DNA of 64,000 bases from the NCBI GenBank assembly GCA_026225945.1, contig JAMJFZ010002307.1, positions 9,859,501 to 9,923,500 on the forward strand. The letters run 5' to 3'. A model generated the notes under the pieces. That model worked only from the letters and a program-made list of their open reading frames with translations, had not been told where the DNA came from and ran no database searches. Made by a program: the position numbers and the translations under genes. The DNA comes from Cricetomys ansorgei. Taxonomy: Eukaryota; Chordata; Mammalia; Rodentia; Nesomyidae. Below, piece by piece: positions 1-10,079 of this stretch (position 1 is its first letter; each line of letters opens with the position of its first letter).

Positions 1-457
1 TTTAAGGGGAGAACCACAAAACTCAATATTTAATGACATACTGCAGACAACACACAATTAATTTTTGTTGCTCTTTTTGGTTTTGTTGTTGTTTTAGAAA
101 GGATCCCATTAAGTATTCTAGGAGGTTGTGATCCTCCCACCTTCCCTCCCAGAACCCCACCTCAGTGCTGGGTCACAGACACATGATACCACATCCAGTA
201 TTTCTTGGTAGTAAACTTAAGATCTAGAAATTTTAAGCTGTTTGCAATGATGTGTTTCCCTGAGGAAGCAGGAGATTCAGGAGTTCATGGTCACCCTCAG
301 CTACAGATCATATTTTGCTAGAAGTCTCTGTCTCAAATAAATATTTAGAACTGGTGAGTACACCTAAATAATAGGAATTTTCTACTAACAATTTGTTATT
401 GTAAATATGTTTATTGGTGGCTTGGGGCAAGAACACACCTTATATTTGTTGTTTTTT

Positions 458-1005
458 CTTGATGCTGTGACAGAATACCTGACAGAAAGCAACTAACAGA
501 AGGGTTTCTTTTTTTAAAAAAAAAAATGGAATTATTTTTTATGTGTATGAATGTTTTGCCTGCATGCATGTATCTGTACCAAGTGCATGCACTGCCCTTA
601 GGGGCCAGAAGAGGTCACCGGATCCCCCAGAACAGGAGTATCAGTGGTGAGCCACCACATGGGTGCTAGGAACCGAACCTGGGTCCTCTGAGACCAAGTA
701 AGGTCTTTTAATTGCTGAGCCAGTCTAGAAGGGAGGAATTCTTTTGCTCTCAGTTTAAGGTTTATAGTATCTAGTTGCAGGGAGGGCACCATGGCAGAAG
801 TGTGAGGCAGCCAGTCACACAGAGTCCAAAGTTGGGAAATAAATGATGAATGTTGGTACTCAGCTCATGTACGGCCTCTTTCACTCCCTTTTATTCTGTC
901 TAGGACTACAGCCCATGAGATGGAGCCAGTTACATTAAGGTCAGCTTTCCCTCCTCAGTTAAACCTCCGGGGAACCCCATTACAAGATATGCAGATGTGT
1001 GTCTC
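458..1005 (-). mobile_element. MaLR-like solo LTR, antisense, split by a SINE
   Basis: The + strand starts with the motif cttgatgctgtgacagaata and later carries cagtttaagg, the gcagggagggcaccatggca block, gtactcagctca and cctcctcagttaaacct. This order matches the reverse complement of a common rodent LTR of about 400 bp that I associate with the MaLR group. The subfamily name is uncertain. A SINE inserted at 505-726 separates the two parts. Confidence 0.6.
505..726 (-). mobile_element. B3/B2-type SINE inserted in an LTR
   Basis: On the + strand the element starts with its T-rich tail. It then shows the tgcctgcatg block, the ggccagaagagg block, gagccaccacatgggtgct, and the reverse of the tRNA-like head (gctgagccagtc). 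It is therefore on the minus strand. The heptamer agaaggg flanks it at 498-504 and 727-733 and fits a target-site duplication within the host LTR. Confidence 0.8.
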
Positions 1006-1339
1006 ATATCCAATCTGCTTATTCCTGTACCTCAGTTCCCAATCTATTGCCAAATTAGGTAGAAATACCTAAGCAACATTATTTAAATATCTTTTTTTAT
1101 GGACTACCAACTTGACTTAACTTGAAAACTTCTAGCTAGTCTTAGAGAAAGATGACAGAGGGCAAAGAGCCTTTTCTTATTGATGCTGTTCCAGGGACAT
1201 ACAGGACTTGTAGAAAGTTCTCAGAAGTTACTAGAAATCTTGATTTGACAGTGACTAAATATTATTAAACTTAATAAAAAGCAATTTGTTCACTAAAGAA
1301 CTTCTAGTATTACTTTTTAACTCTGTAGATTCAATTTAA

Positions 1340-1530
1340 ATTGTTTTATATTCATTTATTTTTGCGTGTATTCGAGGATGCAGGCATACCACGGAACACG
1401 TATGTTGGTTAGAGTACAACTTTCCAGAATCAGTTCTCTACCGCTCCTTCTACCATGCCAGTTCTGGAATTAAGGTTGGGTCAGTGTGATGTACAGCAAG
1501 TACCTTTACCTGCTAAGCCCTCTGGCCAGA
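1340..1530 (-). mobile_element. B3A-type SINE, antisense
   Basis: The block order tgcaggcatacca, gagtacaactttcc, cagttctct and acctttacctgctaagccc is the reverse of the B3A/B2 family. It is clearly diverged, so an old copy. Confidence 0.65.
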
Positions 1531-1696
1531 CCGCCAAGTGGAATTTCTTATCATAAATTCATGGAGTGATAGGAAACATTGCTTTCAGCCATGAATGTGA
1601 AAGCATAAATAATTTAATTACAAGTTCTCCCCAATTCTGACTCTGATTGACCAACAAACAAAAACGAAATTAAAGTTATAGAAAACCAGTAGAGCT

Positions 1697-1800
1697 AACC
1701 CAGACTTTAGCATGTGAACAATGCAATAACAAGCCATTCATATAAACCAACACAGACTTTAGCATGTTAACAATGCAATAATAAGCCATTTATATAAACC
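1697..1800. repeat. 52-bp tandem duplication
   Basis: Two adjacent 52-bp units (1697-1748 and 1749-1800) differ at only four positions by direct comparison. Each contains the core cagactttagcatgt and ends in tataaacc. It lies in non-coding AT-rich sequence and belongs to no family I recognise. Confidence 0.92.
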
Positions 1801-2272
1801 AATCTGTTAACAGATTAAAGACTGTCAGCTGAAGTGGTATACGCTTTAAATATATATATTTTTTGTATTCAGTTGCTTGAGAATTTAATCATCTGTTTGT
1901 CAAGCTATATGGTGAAATTTTAATTATCACAACATTAATTCAATTACTGTGTTATGCCTGCTGTTTATGTTGAAAAAGAAAATGTCTGTGTTTCAGGATG
2001 TGGCTCATGTTTAATCTTAAAACACTAGATGCTTAAGTGCCTTTCTTCTAATATCCTGCATTTCCTCTATTTGAACACATGTCTATGTTTTCGTGACATT
2101 TTTCTGTCTCTGTGACTATGTTCCCATTATACCAGTACAAAGACACATCTGACTGTTAACCCTCTTTCCCTGTAACATCTAGTTGATCCTTGGTATCTAA
2201 TAGATGATCAATAAGTGTTTGATTGACTGACTATGCTTCTGTTTTGGTTTTGGGAAAAGATTAACCAATCAT

Positions 2273-2353
2273 ATGTGTGTGTGTGTGTGCGCGCGCATAG
2301 GCTGCCCTGTCAGGAAAACTAAAAGGCAAAAAAAAAAAAAAAAAAAAAAAAAA
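2273..2353. repeat. (TG)n-(CG)n tract and 26-A run
   Basis: A (TG)n run at 2273-2290 passes into alternating GC (2289-2296). After 31 bp comes a homopolymer of 26 A at 2328-2353. The A run could be the tail of a retroposon, but the sequence in front of it is not recognisable. Confidence 0.85.
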
Positions 2354-2754
2354 GAATTAAATTGACATAAGTTGACAGGAGCCTGATAGTGAAGGGTCAG
2401 AAGCAAGAGCATGTGGGTTCATCATATTCTCATCATAGACAAACCACTAATATTTATTTAGGAAAAAATAGAATAAAATGAAAGTCTCAGTTGTCTGAAA
2501 AAAGTTGCATGGAATAGCACAAACACAAAAAGGGACATATTTATTATTTGAATTATATACATACACACGTATATAAATTTACTATAAATTATTTATTGTA
2601 TATACAAATATTCTTGCCTTTTAGATTTAATAGTAAAGCCCCACAAATTACTAGTGTAAAATGGATTCATCACTTACTTTAAAATAGGAAAAGTTTTGTC
2701 AGGAAATAAATTGTACTTCATTCTTCTTTGGAAAAAGCATGCTAAAAGTAGCAC

Positions 2755-2896
2755 GTGGGTCTGTGAAACGGCTCAGTAAGTGAAGGCACTTGCCACCAAA
2801 CCTGACAGTCTGAGTTCAATCCCTGGGGCCAATACGGTGGATGAACAAACTTTCTCCAGCACAAGTGTGCATAAAATAAATAAATGCAATTTTTAA
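2755..2896 (+). mobile_element. B3A-type SINE, sense
   Basis: It shows a tRNA-like head (acggctcagtaagtgaaggc), a B-box-like segment (gagttcaatccctgggg) and an AATAAA-rich 3' tail. It has lost part of the middle. Confidence 0.7.
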
Positions 2897-3647
2897 GTAA
2901 CACATGCATTTGCAAACACATAGATGGCGGCAGTAAATCTGCTTCCACCAAATTTAATTTCATTCTCCCAGCATTCATTTTCTTTCGAAATCACATATGT
3001 GTTTATAATTTGTAATACAGTTCTGGAATTTAAAGACCTGTTCTCAATTTTAATGCTCTGTTTGTGAAATATTTTTCCAAACATGTGTCATTGTTCCTCT
3101 CTATTGTCTCAACTTCCTGACAGAGAGGAAAGAAAAAAAACCTTTTATCAAGAATCCTCTTCGACCTTGCTCCAGAATCTTCTACTTGTTTTGCTTTAAA
3201 ATACAGAAGACAGGAGTTGAGTTGCCCAAATAGCATCTAAAACCTCAAGTAAGGAAGGAAAAAAAAACTCATTCACTGTAGAACTCTATGCTGAACCGTT
3301 GAGAAATGGGAACATGGTTGTATCTCTACCTCTAGCGATGACTTGAGGACACTGTTTGCAAGAGAGAAAATACTCTAAGGTCTGGTTTTGTGGAGCCCTG
3401 GGACCTAGGTATAAAAGAAATCAAAACAACAATGCCTGCTGATCATAAGAGGGATTTTTTTAAAGTTGTTTTTTGTTGTTTCTGTAATTATAGTTTGTGT
3501 TTTCACATATTCTCCTCAATGGCTCATAGAAACCATATGGAACCTTCTGGAATCAATAACACCAGAGAAAGGAAGAGAGTCTTTGTTGTGCTTGCTACTT
3601 CAATGAACATGTTCACATTCTTATTCCCTCTACTTATGCCAGGGTGT

Positions 3648-3965
3648 GGTTACTTTTCTCATTTTTGTGGCCAAAGACCTAACAAGAAGCCTCTTGAGCA
3701 AGGAAGTATATTTTGGATGACAGTTTAAGAAAGGACACAGCATCACGGCAGAGAAAGCAGGAAGTAGGGGCCACTCACATTGCAGACAGGAGGCAGAGAA
3801 GCAGCAGGAAGTGGGGTCAGCCTATAAAACCCCTGGAACCCACTTCCTCTGGTGAGGCTCTGCCTCCCAAAGGTTCCTCAACCTTTCAAAACAGCACCAC
3901 CAGCTGGGAGCCAAGGGTTCAAAACCACAATCCAATGGGGGACATTTCACATTTAGACCACAGCA
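3648..3965 (-). mobile_element. MaLR/ORR1-like LTR fragment, antisense
   Basis: The + strand carries ttacttttctcatttttgtgg, then the cagtttaagaaaggac and cagcaggaagtggggtc blocks, then accaccagctgggagccaag and the attagaccacagcac-like end. This is the reverse order of a common rodent LTR. Two open frames cross it but neither resembles a known protein. Confidence 0.6.
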
Positions 3966-4365
3966 CAGTATTTTCTTCTTGCTTTGGCTTCTGGAATCGA
4001 TTGACACTAGTGCTCAACAAAGCTAATATACACTTATTTAAGCAGAAAGAGCTGAGACCAATGAGCCTTCCATAGAAGAGTTATGTAAATGATTAGGCTA
4101 TGATCCAGGATTACATGCCATCATTGAGATTACCAAGAAAGTCTTTTGACAGGAGTCTGTTAAAGACAGGGTTCTCATGAAACACTAGAGCCTCCTGCCA
4201 TGAGGAATGCAGAAATGTTGATCCAAGAGGGATAGTAGAGATCACGGGTAGTGATGTGGAATAGGATCTAGTACTATTTTTTGGTGTACCCGTATTGGGT
4301 GTAGGTCTTAGTAAGTTCAGGGTTTATAGGAACCATTTACCCTTAGTATGTCAATGGTAACTCGC

Positions 4366-4485
4366 TTTTTTGAGACATGGTTTCTTTTCATCTCACTGTA
4401 AGCAGAGGTAGCAATGAACTTGAAATCTCCCTGCTTCCAGCCTGCTGAGTGCTGGTTGATAGACATGCACCACCATTCCCAGCTT
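4366..4485 (-). mobile_element. B1-like SINE, antisense, diverged
   Basis: It begins tttttgagacatggtttct and ends with the reverse of the B1 head (gcaccaccattcccagctt). Similarity to B1 is partial, so it is an old copy. Confidence 0.6.
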
Positions 4486-4496
4486 CAATGGCTACA

Positions 4497-4612
4497 TTTT
4501 TTTTTTTACATGCAGCCCTAGATTACCTTGAACTTACTACATAATCAACAGTGACCTTGAACTCCTGATTGTACCTTCCAGGTGCTGGGATCACAGGCAT
4601 GTCTGCTTCTCA
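4497..4612 (-). mobile_element. Second B1-like SINE, antisense
   Basis: A T run (the tail) is followed by gcagccctagattaccttga and ggtgctgggatcacaggcat, which are 7SL-derived B1 blocks in reverse. It lies directly beside the copy at 4366-4485 in the same orientation. Confidence 0.6.
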
Positions 4613-4647
4613 CTGCTGCTTTCAATCTTTTAATTAATTTTTAAAAA

Positions 4648-4852
4648 TTATTTACTTTTATCTTATGTAAATGAGTGTTACAAAAGTGTACCACATTTGT
4701 GCAGTGCCTGTGAAGTCCAGAAGAGGGTGTCAGATCCTCTGAAACTAGAGTTACAGATGATTGTGAGCCACCATGTGGGTGTTGGGAACTGAACTTCAGT
4801 CTTCTGCAAGAGCAGTAAGTGCTGTTAACTACCCAGGCATTTCTCTAGCCCT
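4648..4852 (-). mobile_element. B3-type SINE, antisense
   Basis: It has the blocks agtccagaagagggtgtcag, gagccaccatgtgggtgttg and the reversed tRNA-like head near 4830-4852. It completes a cluster of three antisense SINEs. Confidence 0.8.
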
Positions 4853-5514
4853 CAATTGCTTTTTAACTGATAAAAATCAAGTAACAGTTTAAGAAACATT
4901 GATGAATAAATACGTAACTGAGAAGATCATATTTTTGAGAAAAATAACAGGCTTGTATTTTGATTTGTAATTTAAATAATATATTAGTACGTGGTTGGTA
5001 AAGGTTTACTATTTATAGTGTAGTGATTGCATTATAATTATGATTATTTAACTGCTGTAATGATAGTTCTTCAGGTTTTCCTTATATAGACATGTTCACA
5101 AGTCAATTATTATAATATCTCAGAATGCTTAGAAGCTATTTATGTAGTGAGGAAAATTTTTATCCTGTTTATTAAGTTGTTATCACACTTCTAATGCCAG
5201 CTGCTAGCACACAGGGAAAGACAAAAGTTATGGTAGGTAGCTCTTTATCTTAAAAGTATTTATAATGTATTTGGATCCAGTAGATGAGGACCATTAAATG
5301 CTGGGTGGTAAAGATCATCTTTGCACTGGGTTATGCATATGGGAATGAGACATCAATGAACCCATGGATCTGGACTCTAACTACAGGAGAAAAGAAACAG
5401 ATCTCTGTAGTCATTACTGTTAAGCTCCCAGTTGTATCATGCTGCCATTGACCACAGTAATAGTACCAACACAAAGATCCTTTTCCAAACCCTCAAGACT
5501 CAAGTTGGCCAAGG

Positions 5515-5815
5515 GCAGGTCAGGTGGCTCAGTGAATAAAGTGTTTGTTGTACGAGCATGAAGACCTAAGTTTAAGATCTATGTAAAAAAGCCAGGAGTG
5601 GAAAAATGTGCCTATAACCCCACAGGTAGATTCCCCAGAGCTCTCTGCTCAGACAGATGAGTTTAAATTGTGAGCTCAAATTTCAGGGAGAGACCCTGTC
5701 TCCAAAATAAACACAATGAAAAGTGACAGTGGAAGACACCCAATGTCAACCACTGGTCTCTGCACATACAGACAGACAGACAGACACACACACATGCATA
5801 CACCGCACACAAACA
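5515..5815 (+). mobile_element. RSINE1-type (B4 group) SINE with CA/GACA tail
   Basis: It starts with a tRNA-like part (caggtggctcagtgaataaa). A B1-derived part follows (aaaaagccaggagtgg, then gagagaccctgtctccaaaa). It ends in gaagacacccaatgtcaacc and a (CAGA)/(CA) tail at 5770-5800. This order is characteristic of the composite RSINE1/B4 family. Confidence 0.75.
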
Positions 5816-6052
5816 TACATAATATAGAAAGAGACTCAGCAGTTAATCTACAGTTAAGGCAGAGGAATAGTGTGGGTTTTCTCTGCCATACAATAATCTT
5901 TTACATCATAAAGATCTAAAGCAGGAATGTGCTCACAATGGGAAGGCTCAACACCCATCAACTGCAAAAGCAGAGGCAGTGAACCGTCCCAAGAACACTC
6001 AAGATAAAATTTCCACAGGAAAATGAGACATATGGGGGGTGATGTGTGAGGG

Positions 6053-6182
6053 AGACACACACACACAGGGGCGGGGGGGGGGGAGACAGAGCAACAGGGA
6101 GAGACACACAGAGAGAGGGAGACAGAGACAAAGATGCAGCGAGACAGAGATACAAAGACAGAGAAGCACACACAGAGAAAGA
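6053..6182. repeat. Purine-rich microsatellite with long G run
   Basis: (CA)n is followed by a nearly pure G tract (about 6068-6083, one C). After that come imperfect GAGACA/GAGACAGA repeats. All six frames stay partly open, which explains the overlapping low-complexity open frames here. Confidence 0.85.
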
Positions 6183-7963
6183 AGTGAGATCTCAGAACTC
6201 ATGGAAGTGGAGAAAGACAGTAAGACCATGAACTACAGGTAAGAGTACAATGGCCAATATCACAAAACTCATAAAATTAAATACAGACCTTTAAAGTGTC
6301 ATATTAAGGCCCCTTTGAAAGATAATGGTCTTTGATGACATCTCATGTGAGAAATAAATAATGAAATGTCGACAGAATAAGAAAAGAAAAAAAAAAAACT
6401 CATGCCAAGCCTATTAGTGAATGGGGATAGCTTCCAGTTGACCATTAATAAGCAACACTTCAGGGAAGACAGACTTCAGATTCCGATGAAGTCATAGTCT
6501 GCAGTTTGCATCTCAGTTGATAAAGTACTGATATTGACTGGGTTGATGATATTGGAAGCCATTTTCAGGAAAGGCAGTAAAGATGTGATGTTGTGTTGTT
6601 TTCAGTAGGAATTATGGGAAGACACCCAAGAGGGAGACACTAGGTAAGCATTCAATTTGATCCATAGATGGAAGACTTGAGACTGGAAGCTCTTGATTGA
6701 TAACAGAGCTTTGATTTTTGTTTCTAGTTGAACATACATGCTTACCATCAATGGCAGTATACAATTCTAAATGTTCCATGAGCAGCATTGGGGGTGTGGC
6801 ACATCAGTTATTCAGCTGTCGGTCTCATGATGTGCAGTGGCTGACTCACACAACCCGAAGTACCTTGTTAAATGTATCTAGGACTAAAGTATGGACAAGC
6901 AAGGAGGCACAAGATCTTGCATGCTCAACCCTTCCAGGTTCCCTCAGTGAGACTGGTTATAAACCCTCATATCATATACATCCCTGTCCCACAGCTGATA
7001 TCTACCTGAAATATGACATTGTAAATCAAGCTTCAGGTTGAATATATTTGACTTATGTTATTTAGTAACATTTTTGCTCACATGGAGGATATAGATATGT
7101 TATTATTAAATTATTATTATTGAAAAATGTTGGTTATAATTAAGCCTATGGCGATTTTTACAAGAGATGGAGCAGTGATGTGTCTCATACCAATGGAGTA
7201 TTTTAGGTTGTATCATTGAGATCTGGTAGGCTATTTGACATTTAATAATGGATTGTTTTGATGCTCACACTAGCACATTCATGGTCATATCTATTTTATT
7301 GGCTCTTGTCTACTACTTTGAATTAAAAATCTCAAAATTGTGAAGAGATTATTTTGTATGCCTGATGCACCATTTATACTAACTATAAAATGTGTGATAT
7401 TGCACTATCTGCTTAATTTAGCACTTTGAACGTCTCTTGATAACTGTAAGGAAATGTGCTTCAATCAAAAAGCATATTTGAAAATGCTTAGAAGACTGAG
7501 CTTTAGTGGCTTTTCAATTTACAGGTTTTCCTTTTTCTGGTATCCTTTATACTAAAGTGAAATAAATGTTATCCTTACATAAAATAAATATTAATAACTT
7601 CCCCTTAAACAATTCCTTTTCTTGTTAGTGTAATACTTTTAATAAAATTTGTCAATGTATGTTCTATGACATGCAGCCTAGCATAATGCCAACATTTGTT
7701 GGTAAATGTTAAAAAATACACAAATTATGTAAAAGAGAGTGAAAGACTATTACAGTAACTAAGATACCACCATGCTATCTGTCTGATTGAATTTCCTTAT
7801 TCCATTATCATGTTTTCAATTCAAACTTCTGCCATATTTTGTTTTGCATTTTAACTTCTACATTCTATCTTTTCTCCCAATCCAAAAATTCTCATTTCTA
7901 GAGTCACCATCCATTATGAAGCAAAAACTTGAATTTGTTCCAAAGGCTAAATGAAACTCAGAT

Positions 7964-8112
7964 CCCTCTCCTCCCCCATCTCTCTCTCCCTGTCCCTCTC
8001 CCTCTCCTTCTCCCTCTCTCTTAATTTCTCTCTCTCTCCCTCCCTCTTTTTCCATTTCTCTCTCTCTCCCTTTCCCTCTCTCTGCATTCCTCTCTCTCCC
8101 TTCCCTCTCCCT

Positions 8113-8153
<41 letters not shown>

Positions 8154-8174
8154 ACACACACACACACACACACA
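7964..8174. repeat. Long polypyrimidine tract ending in (CA)n
   Basis: About 190 bp of C/T-only or nearly C/T-only sequence built from CTCTCC and CT units, with a pure (CT)n block near 8120-8150. A (CA)n block at about 8153-8173 follows. It is strongly strand-asymmetric. Confidence 0.95.
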
Positions 8175-9538
8175 TCTTTTTGCTGTTCTTAGGAAATGTG
8201 TGCCTCAGCTTCTCACTGTAAGTTCACAGACATCTTAGTTGTTGCAGAGTGTGGCAAATGGTTAGAAAAGCTAATTATAAAAAAAACTCAGTAAGCCAGT
8301 AAGCGTGCTATATCTGTGACGTTTACTAAAGAGAAGCCTCCTGCAGAGAAAACATACTATGAAATTTATTAACCAGATTTTTAAATGAAACAATGGCTGA
8401 CAACTTAAAAATTGAGCATATATCAAATACAACTCATAACTTTACTCGTGTGCTCTGTTGCTGTTTTCCCAGAAACTACGCTTTCCTACAATCCGGTTAG
8501 ACAGGAAGAAAATATAGAGTGTTTTAAACTGAAGCTGCCGGATTCATGGGTCCTGTTCACTGTAACCTTGGGGAGCATTCATAATTAATGAGCATATAAG
8601 CAAGAAGTGACTCCTTAATGCGGAAACATTTGCAGTCATTAACGTGCCTGCCGACCTTCCCTAGCGGGTTCGCCCCGCGTGGTGCTGAAAGGATAGCTCC
8701 GGATCACCTGTGGACACCCTTGAGTCGCCAAGAGAGGAGAGCGGACTAACAACACAGAGCGAAAGTACACCCTGAAAACCCGAGCGAGGGGTACCACTTC
8801 CTAACTCCACCTCACGTGCCAAGAAAACAGCTCGCTGATTTTCTAAATTACATGCTTTAGGTGTCAAGCTTTTTCCCCCCCCTTTAAACAGTATTTTCCT
8901 CCTCATTTTTTTTTCTCAAAGTACAATCTCGAGCCACGCACGTTTCAAAGAGGATGGGAGAAAGTGAATTTTGTATTCCATCGCTAAAATTAGCATCCTG
9001 TAAAGCGAGGGTAGAAGTGGAGGAAGTGTGGAGAGTTTGTACTAGGCATCCCCAGGTGGATGGAGATTAGGATGGGGAGAGACCTTCCTTCGTTTTGAGC
9101 TCATTCCTCGTCCTGTGGAACCCTCCCCTCTCCCCGCCTGGCCGGTCGTCTGGACCAGAGCTCAGCGCCCTGCGTGTGATTCCCGCAGAAGGTGAATTGA
9201 CTGAGACAAAGCAGCCGCACACGGAGGCTCCGCTGGGGGAGGGCGCGAAGGTGAAGTGGAATTGGGGTGCAGTAGAGACCAGTCAAGAAACTGACCTCAT
9301 TTTTGCCGGAGAAAGCCCTAGCCGACAAGCCCACTGCCGAGGTAGCAGAGTACAAAGGGGGACAACTGGAAGGCACAAACTTCCAGATCTTTCCACCCGC
9401 ATCCCCGCGCCCACCCGGCACCGCGCTGAGGACAAAGCGTGCGCGGCTGGCGCTCGCTCTCCTCCTGGTCGCCGCGCCCCGAGCGCGTAGCTCCCCACCG
9501 CGGCGTGGGGCGCCGTCCCCGGACTCGGGGGTCCCTAC

Positions 9539-9613
9539 CTTGAGCAGCACAAAGAGCCAGAGCAGAAGCAGCAGGCGGGGACCCCCGCGTGTTCTCCTGG
9601 GCAGGCGCCCCAT
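9539..9613 (-). CDS. First coding exon of an unidentified gene; signal peptide or signal anchor (partial)
   Basis: Read on the minus strand from ATG at 9613, the exon gives 25 codons and ends at AAG (9541-9539), followed at once by GTAGGG, a consensus splice donor with GT at 9538-9537. The donor is in phase 0. The start has a good Kozak context (G at -3 and G at +4). The peptide begins MGRLPRRTRGGPR, an arginine-rich n-region, followed by LLLLLWLFVLL, a hydrophobic core. This is typical of a secretory signal peptide or of the signal anchor of a type II membrane protein such as a Golgi enzyme; which of these is inference. The open frame reads on past the donor and upstream of the ATG only because the region is GC-rich. 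The exon sits in a CpG island, as expected for a first exon. Later exons must lie to the left, and I recognised none before the window edge. I could not name the gene from so short a peptide. Confidence 0.72.
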
Positions 9614-10075
9614 CTCGAAGCAGCCAGGGACCCGGGAGAGACGGCAGCGCCACCGGGGCTCTGGGACGATCACAATGATCGGTCTCGGCTGGCAGCCTCA
9701 GACGCCGGGCCCCCGGGCGGTTCCCGGCGGCCGCATGTCGCCCGGCCGGTCCCCCTGCGCCTCCGGATGGATCGCTCTCCTCTTCTGCGCCCGAGTCCTG
9801 CTAGAACGCTAGAACGTGCCAGGAGCCGCCGTAGCTTAATGGCTAAGGATGGAGAGGGTGGGGATGGCAGTGGGCGAGGCTCTGCGCCACAGCTATAGCG
9901 GTTGCCACGGGTGGGGAGGGAGCAGCCCGGGTTCGACAGGCAGGCAGCCCTCAGCCGCCCCCTAGCAACAGGGGTGTTCTCTCTCAGAGCCCGGAACTCC
10001 TGAAGTGCGGATCTAGGGTCCTCCCATCAGGGCCTTCGGGCTTCCCATTGCTAGGCAGCCCCCAGGCCAGGCTCC
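9614..10075 (-). promoter_or_regulatory. Probable 5' UTR and TATA-less core promoter of the minus-strand gene
   Basis: The segment upstream of the ATG on the minus strand is GC-rich. It holds GC/GT-box-like stretches (for example around 9850-9880 and 9910-9920) and no obvious TATA box at a usable distance. The octamer ctagaacg occurs twice in tandem at 9801-9816. RFX X-box-like half sites appear at 9901-9906 (gttgcc) and 9963-9969 (tagcaac), and a near-palindromic X-box-like site at 10048-10061. A CTCF-like core lies at 9954-9970. The transcription start itself cannot be placed from sequence alone. Confidence 0.55.
9954..9970 (-). promoter_or_regulatory. Possible CTCF motif in the promoter
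   Basis: On the minus strand the site reads TGTTGCTAGGGGGCGGC. The AGGGGGCG core is intact, while the flanking CCA of the consensus is not. Motif match by eye only. Confidence 0.4.
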
Positions 10076-10079
10076 GCCT

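Larger units (their letters stand above)
1..9538 (-). other. Probable intron 1 of the minus-strand gene, 5' part
   Basis: If 9539-9613 is the first coding exon, everything to its left belongs to intron 1 until the next exon, which I could not find. The stretch is AT-rich with scattered SINEs, two LTR fragments and microsatellites, listed separately. The parts with no recognised repeat (1-455, 1005-1340, 1800-2270, 2900-3640, 4860-5510, 6240-7960, 8180-8640) show no convincing coding frame. The open frames in them are short and lack splice or family support. Confidence 0.5.

Noticed and set aside
3390..4075. Overlapping 112- and 120-codon open frames as a small gene
   Set aside because: Most of the span is an antisense LTR; the translated sequence shows no family features.
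7951..8238. Serine/leucine-rich open frame
   Set aside because: It is the translation of a CT microsatellite.
9101..9673. 190-codon minus-strand open frame as one uninterrupted coding exon
   Set aside because: Its first codon is GTG, not ATG. The ATG at 9613 with good context and the phase-0 GTAGGG donor at 9538 explain the coding part. The rest is open because the CpG island is GC-rich.
9303..9812. 169-codon plus-strand open frame in the CpG island
   Set aside because: It overlaps the minus-strand exon, is arginine/proline-rich as expected of GC-rich shadow frames, and shows no domain.
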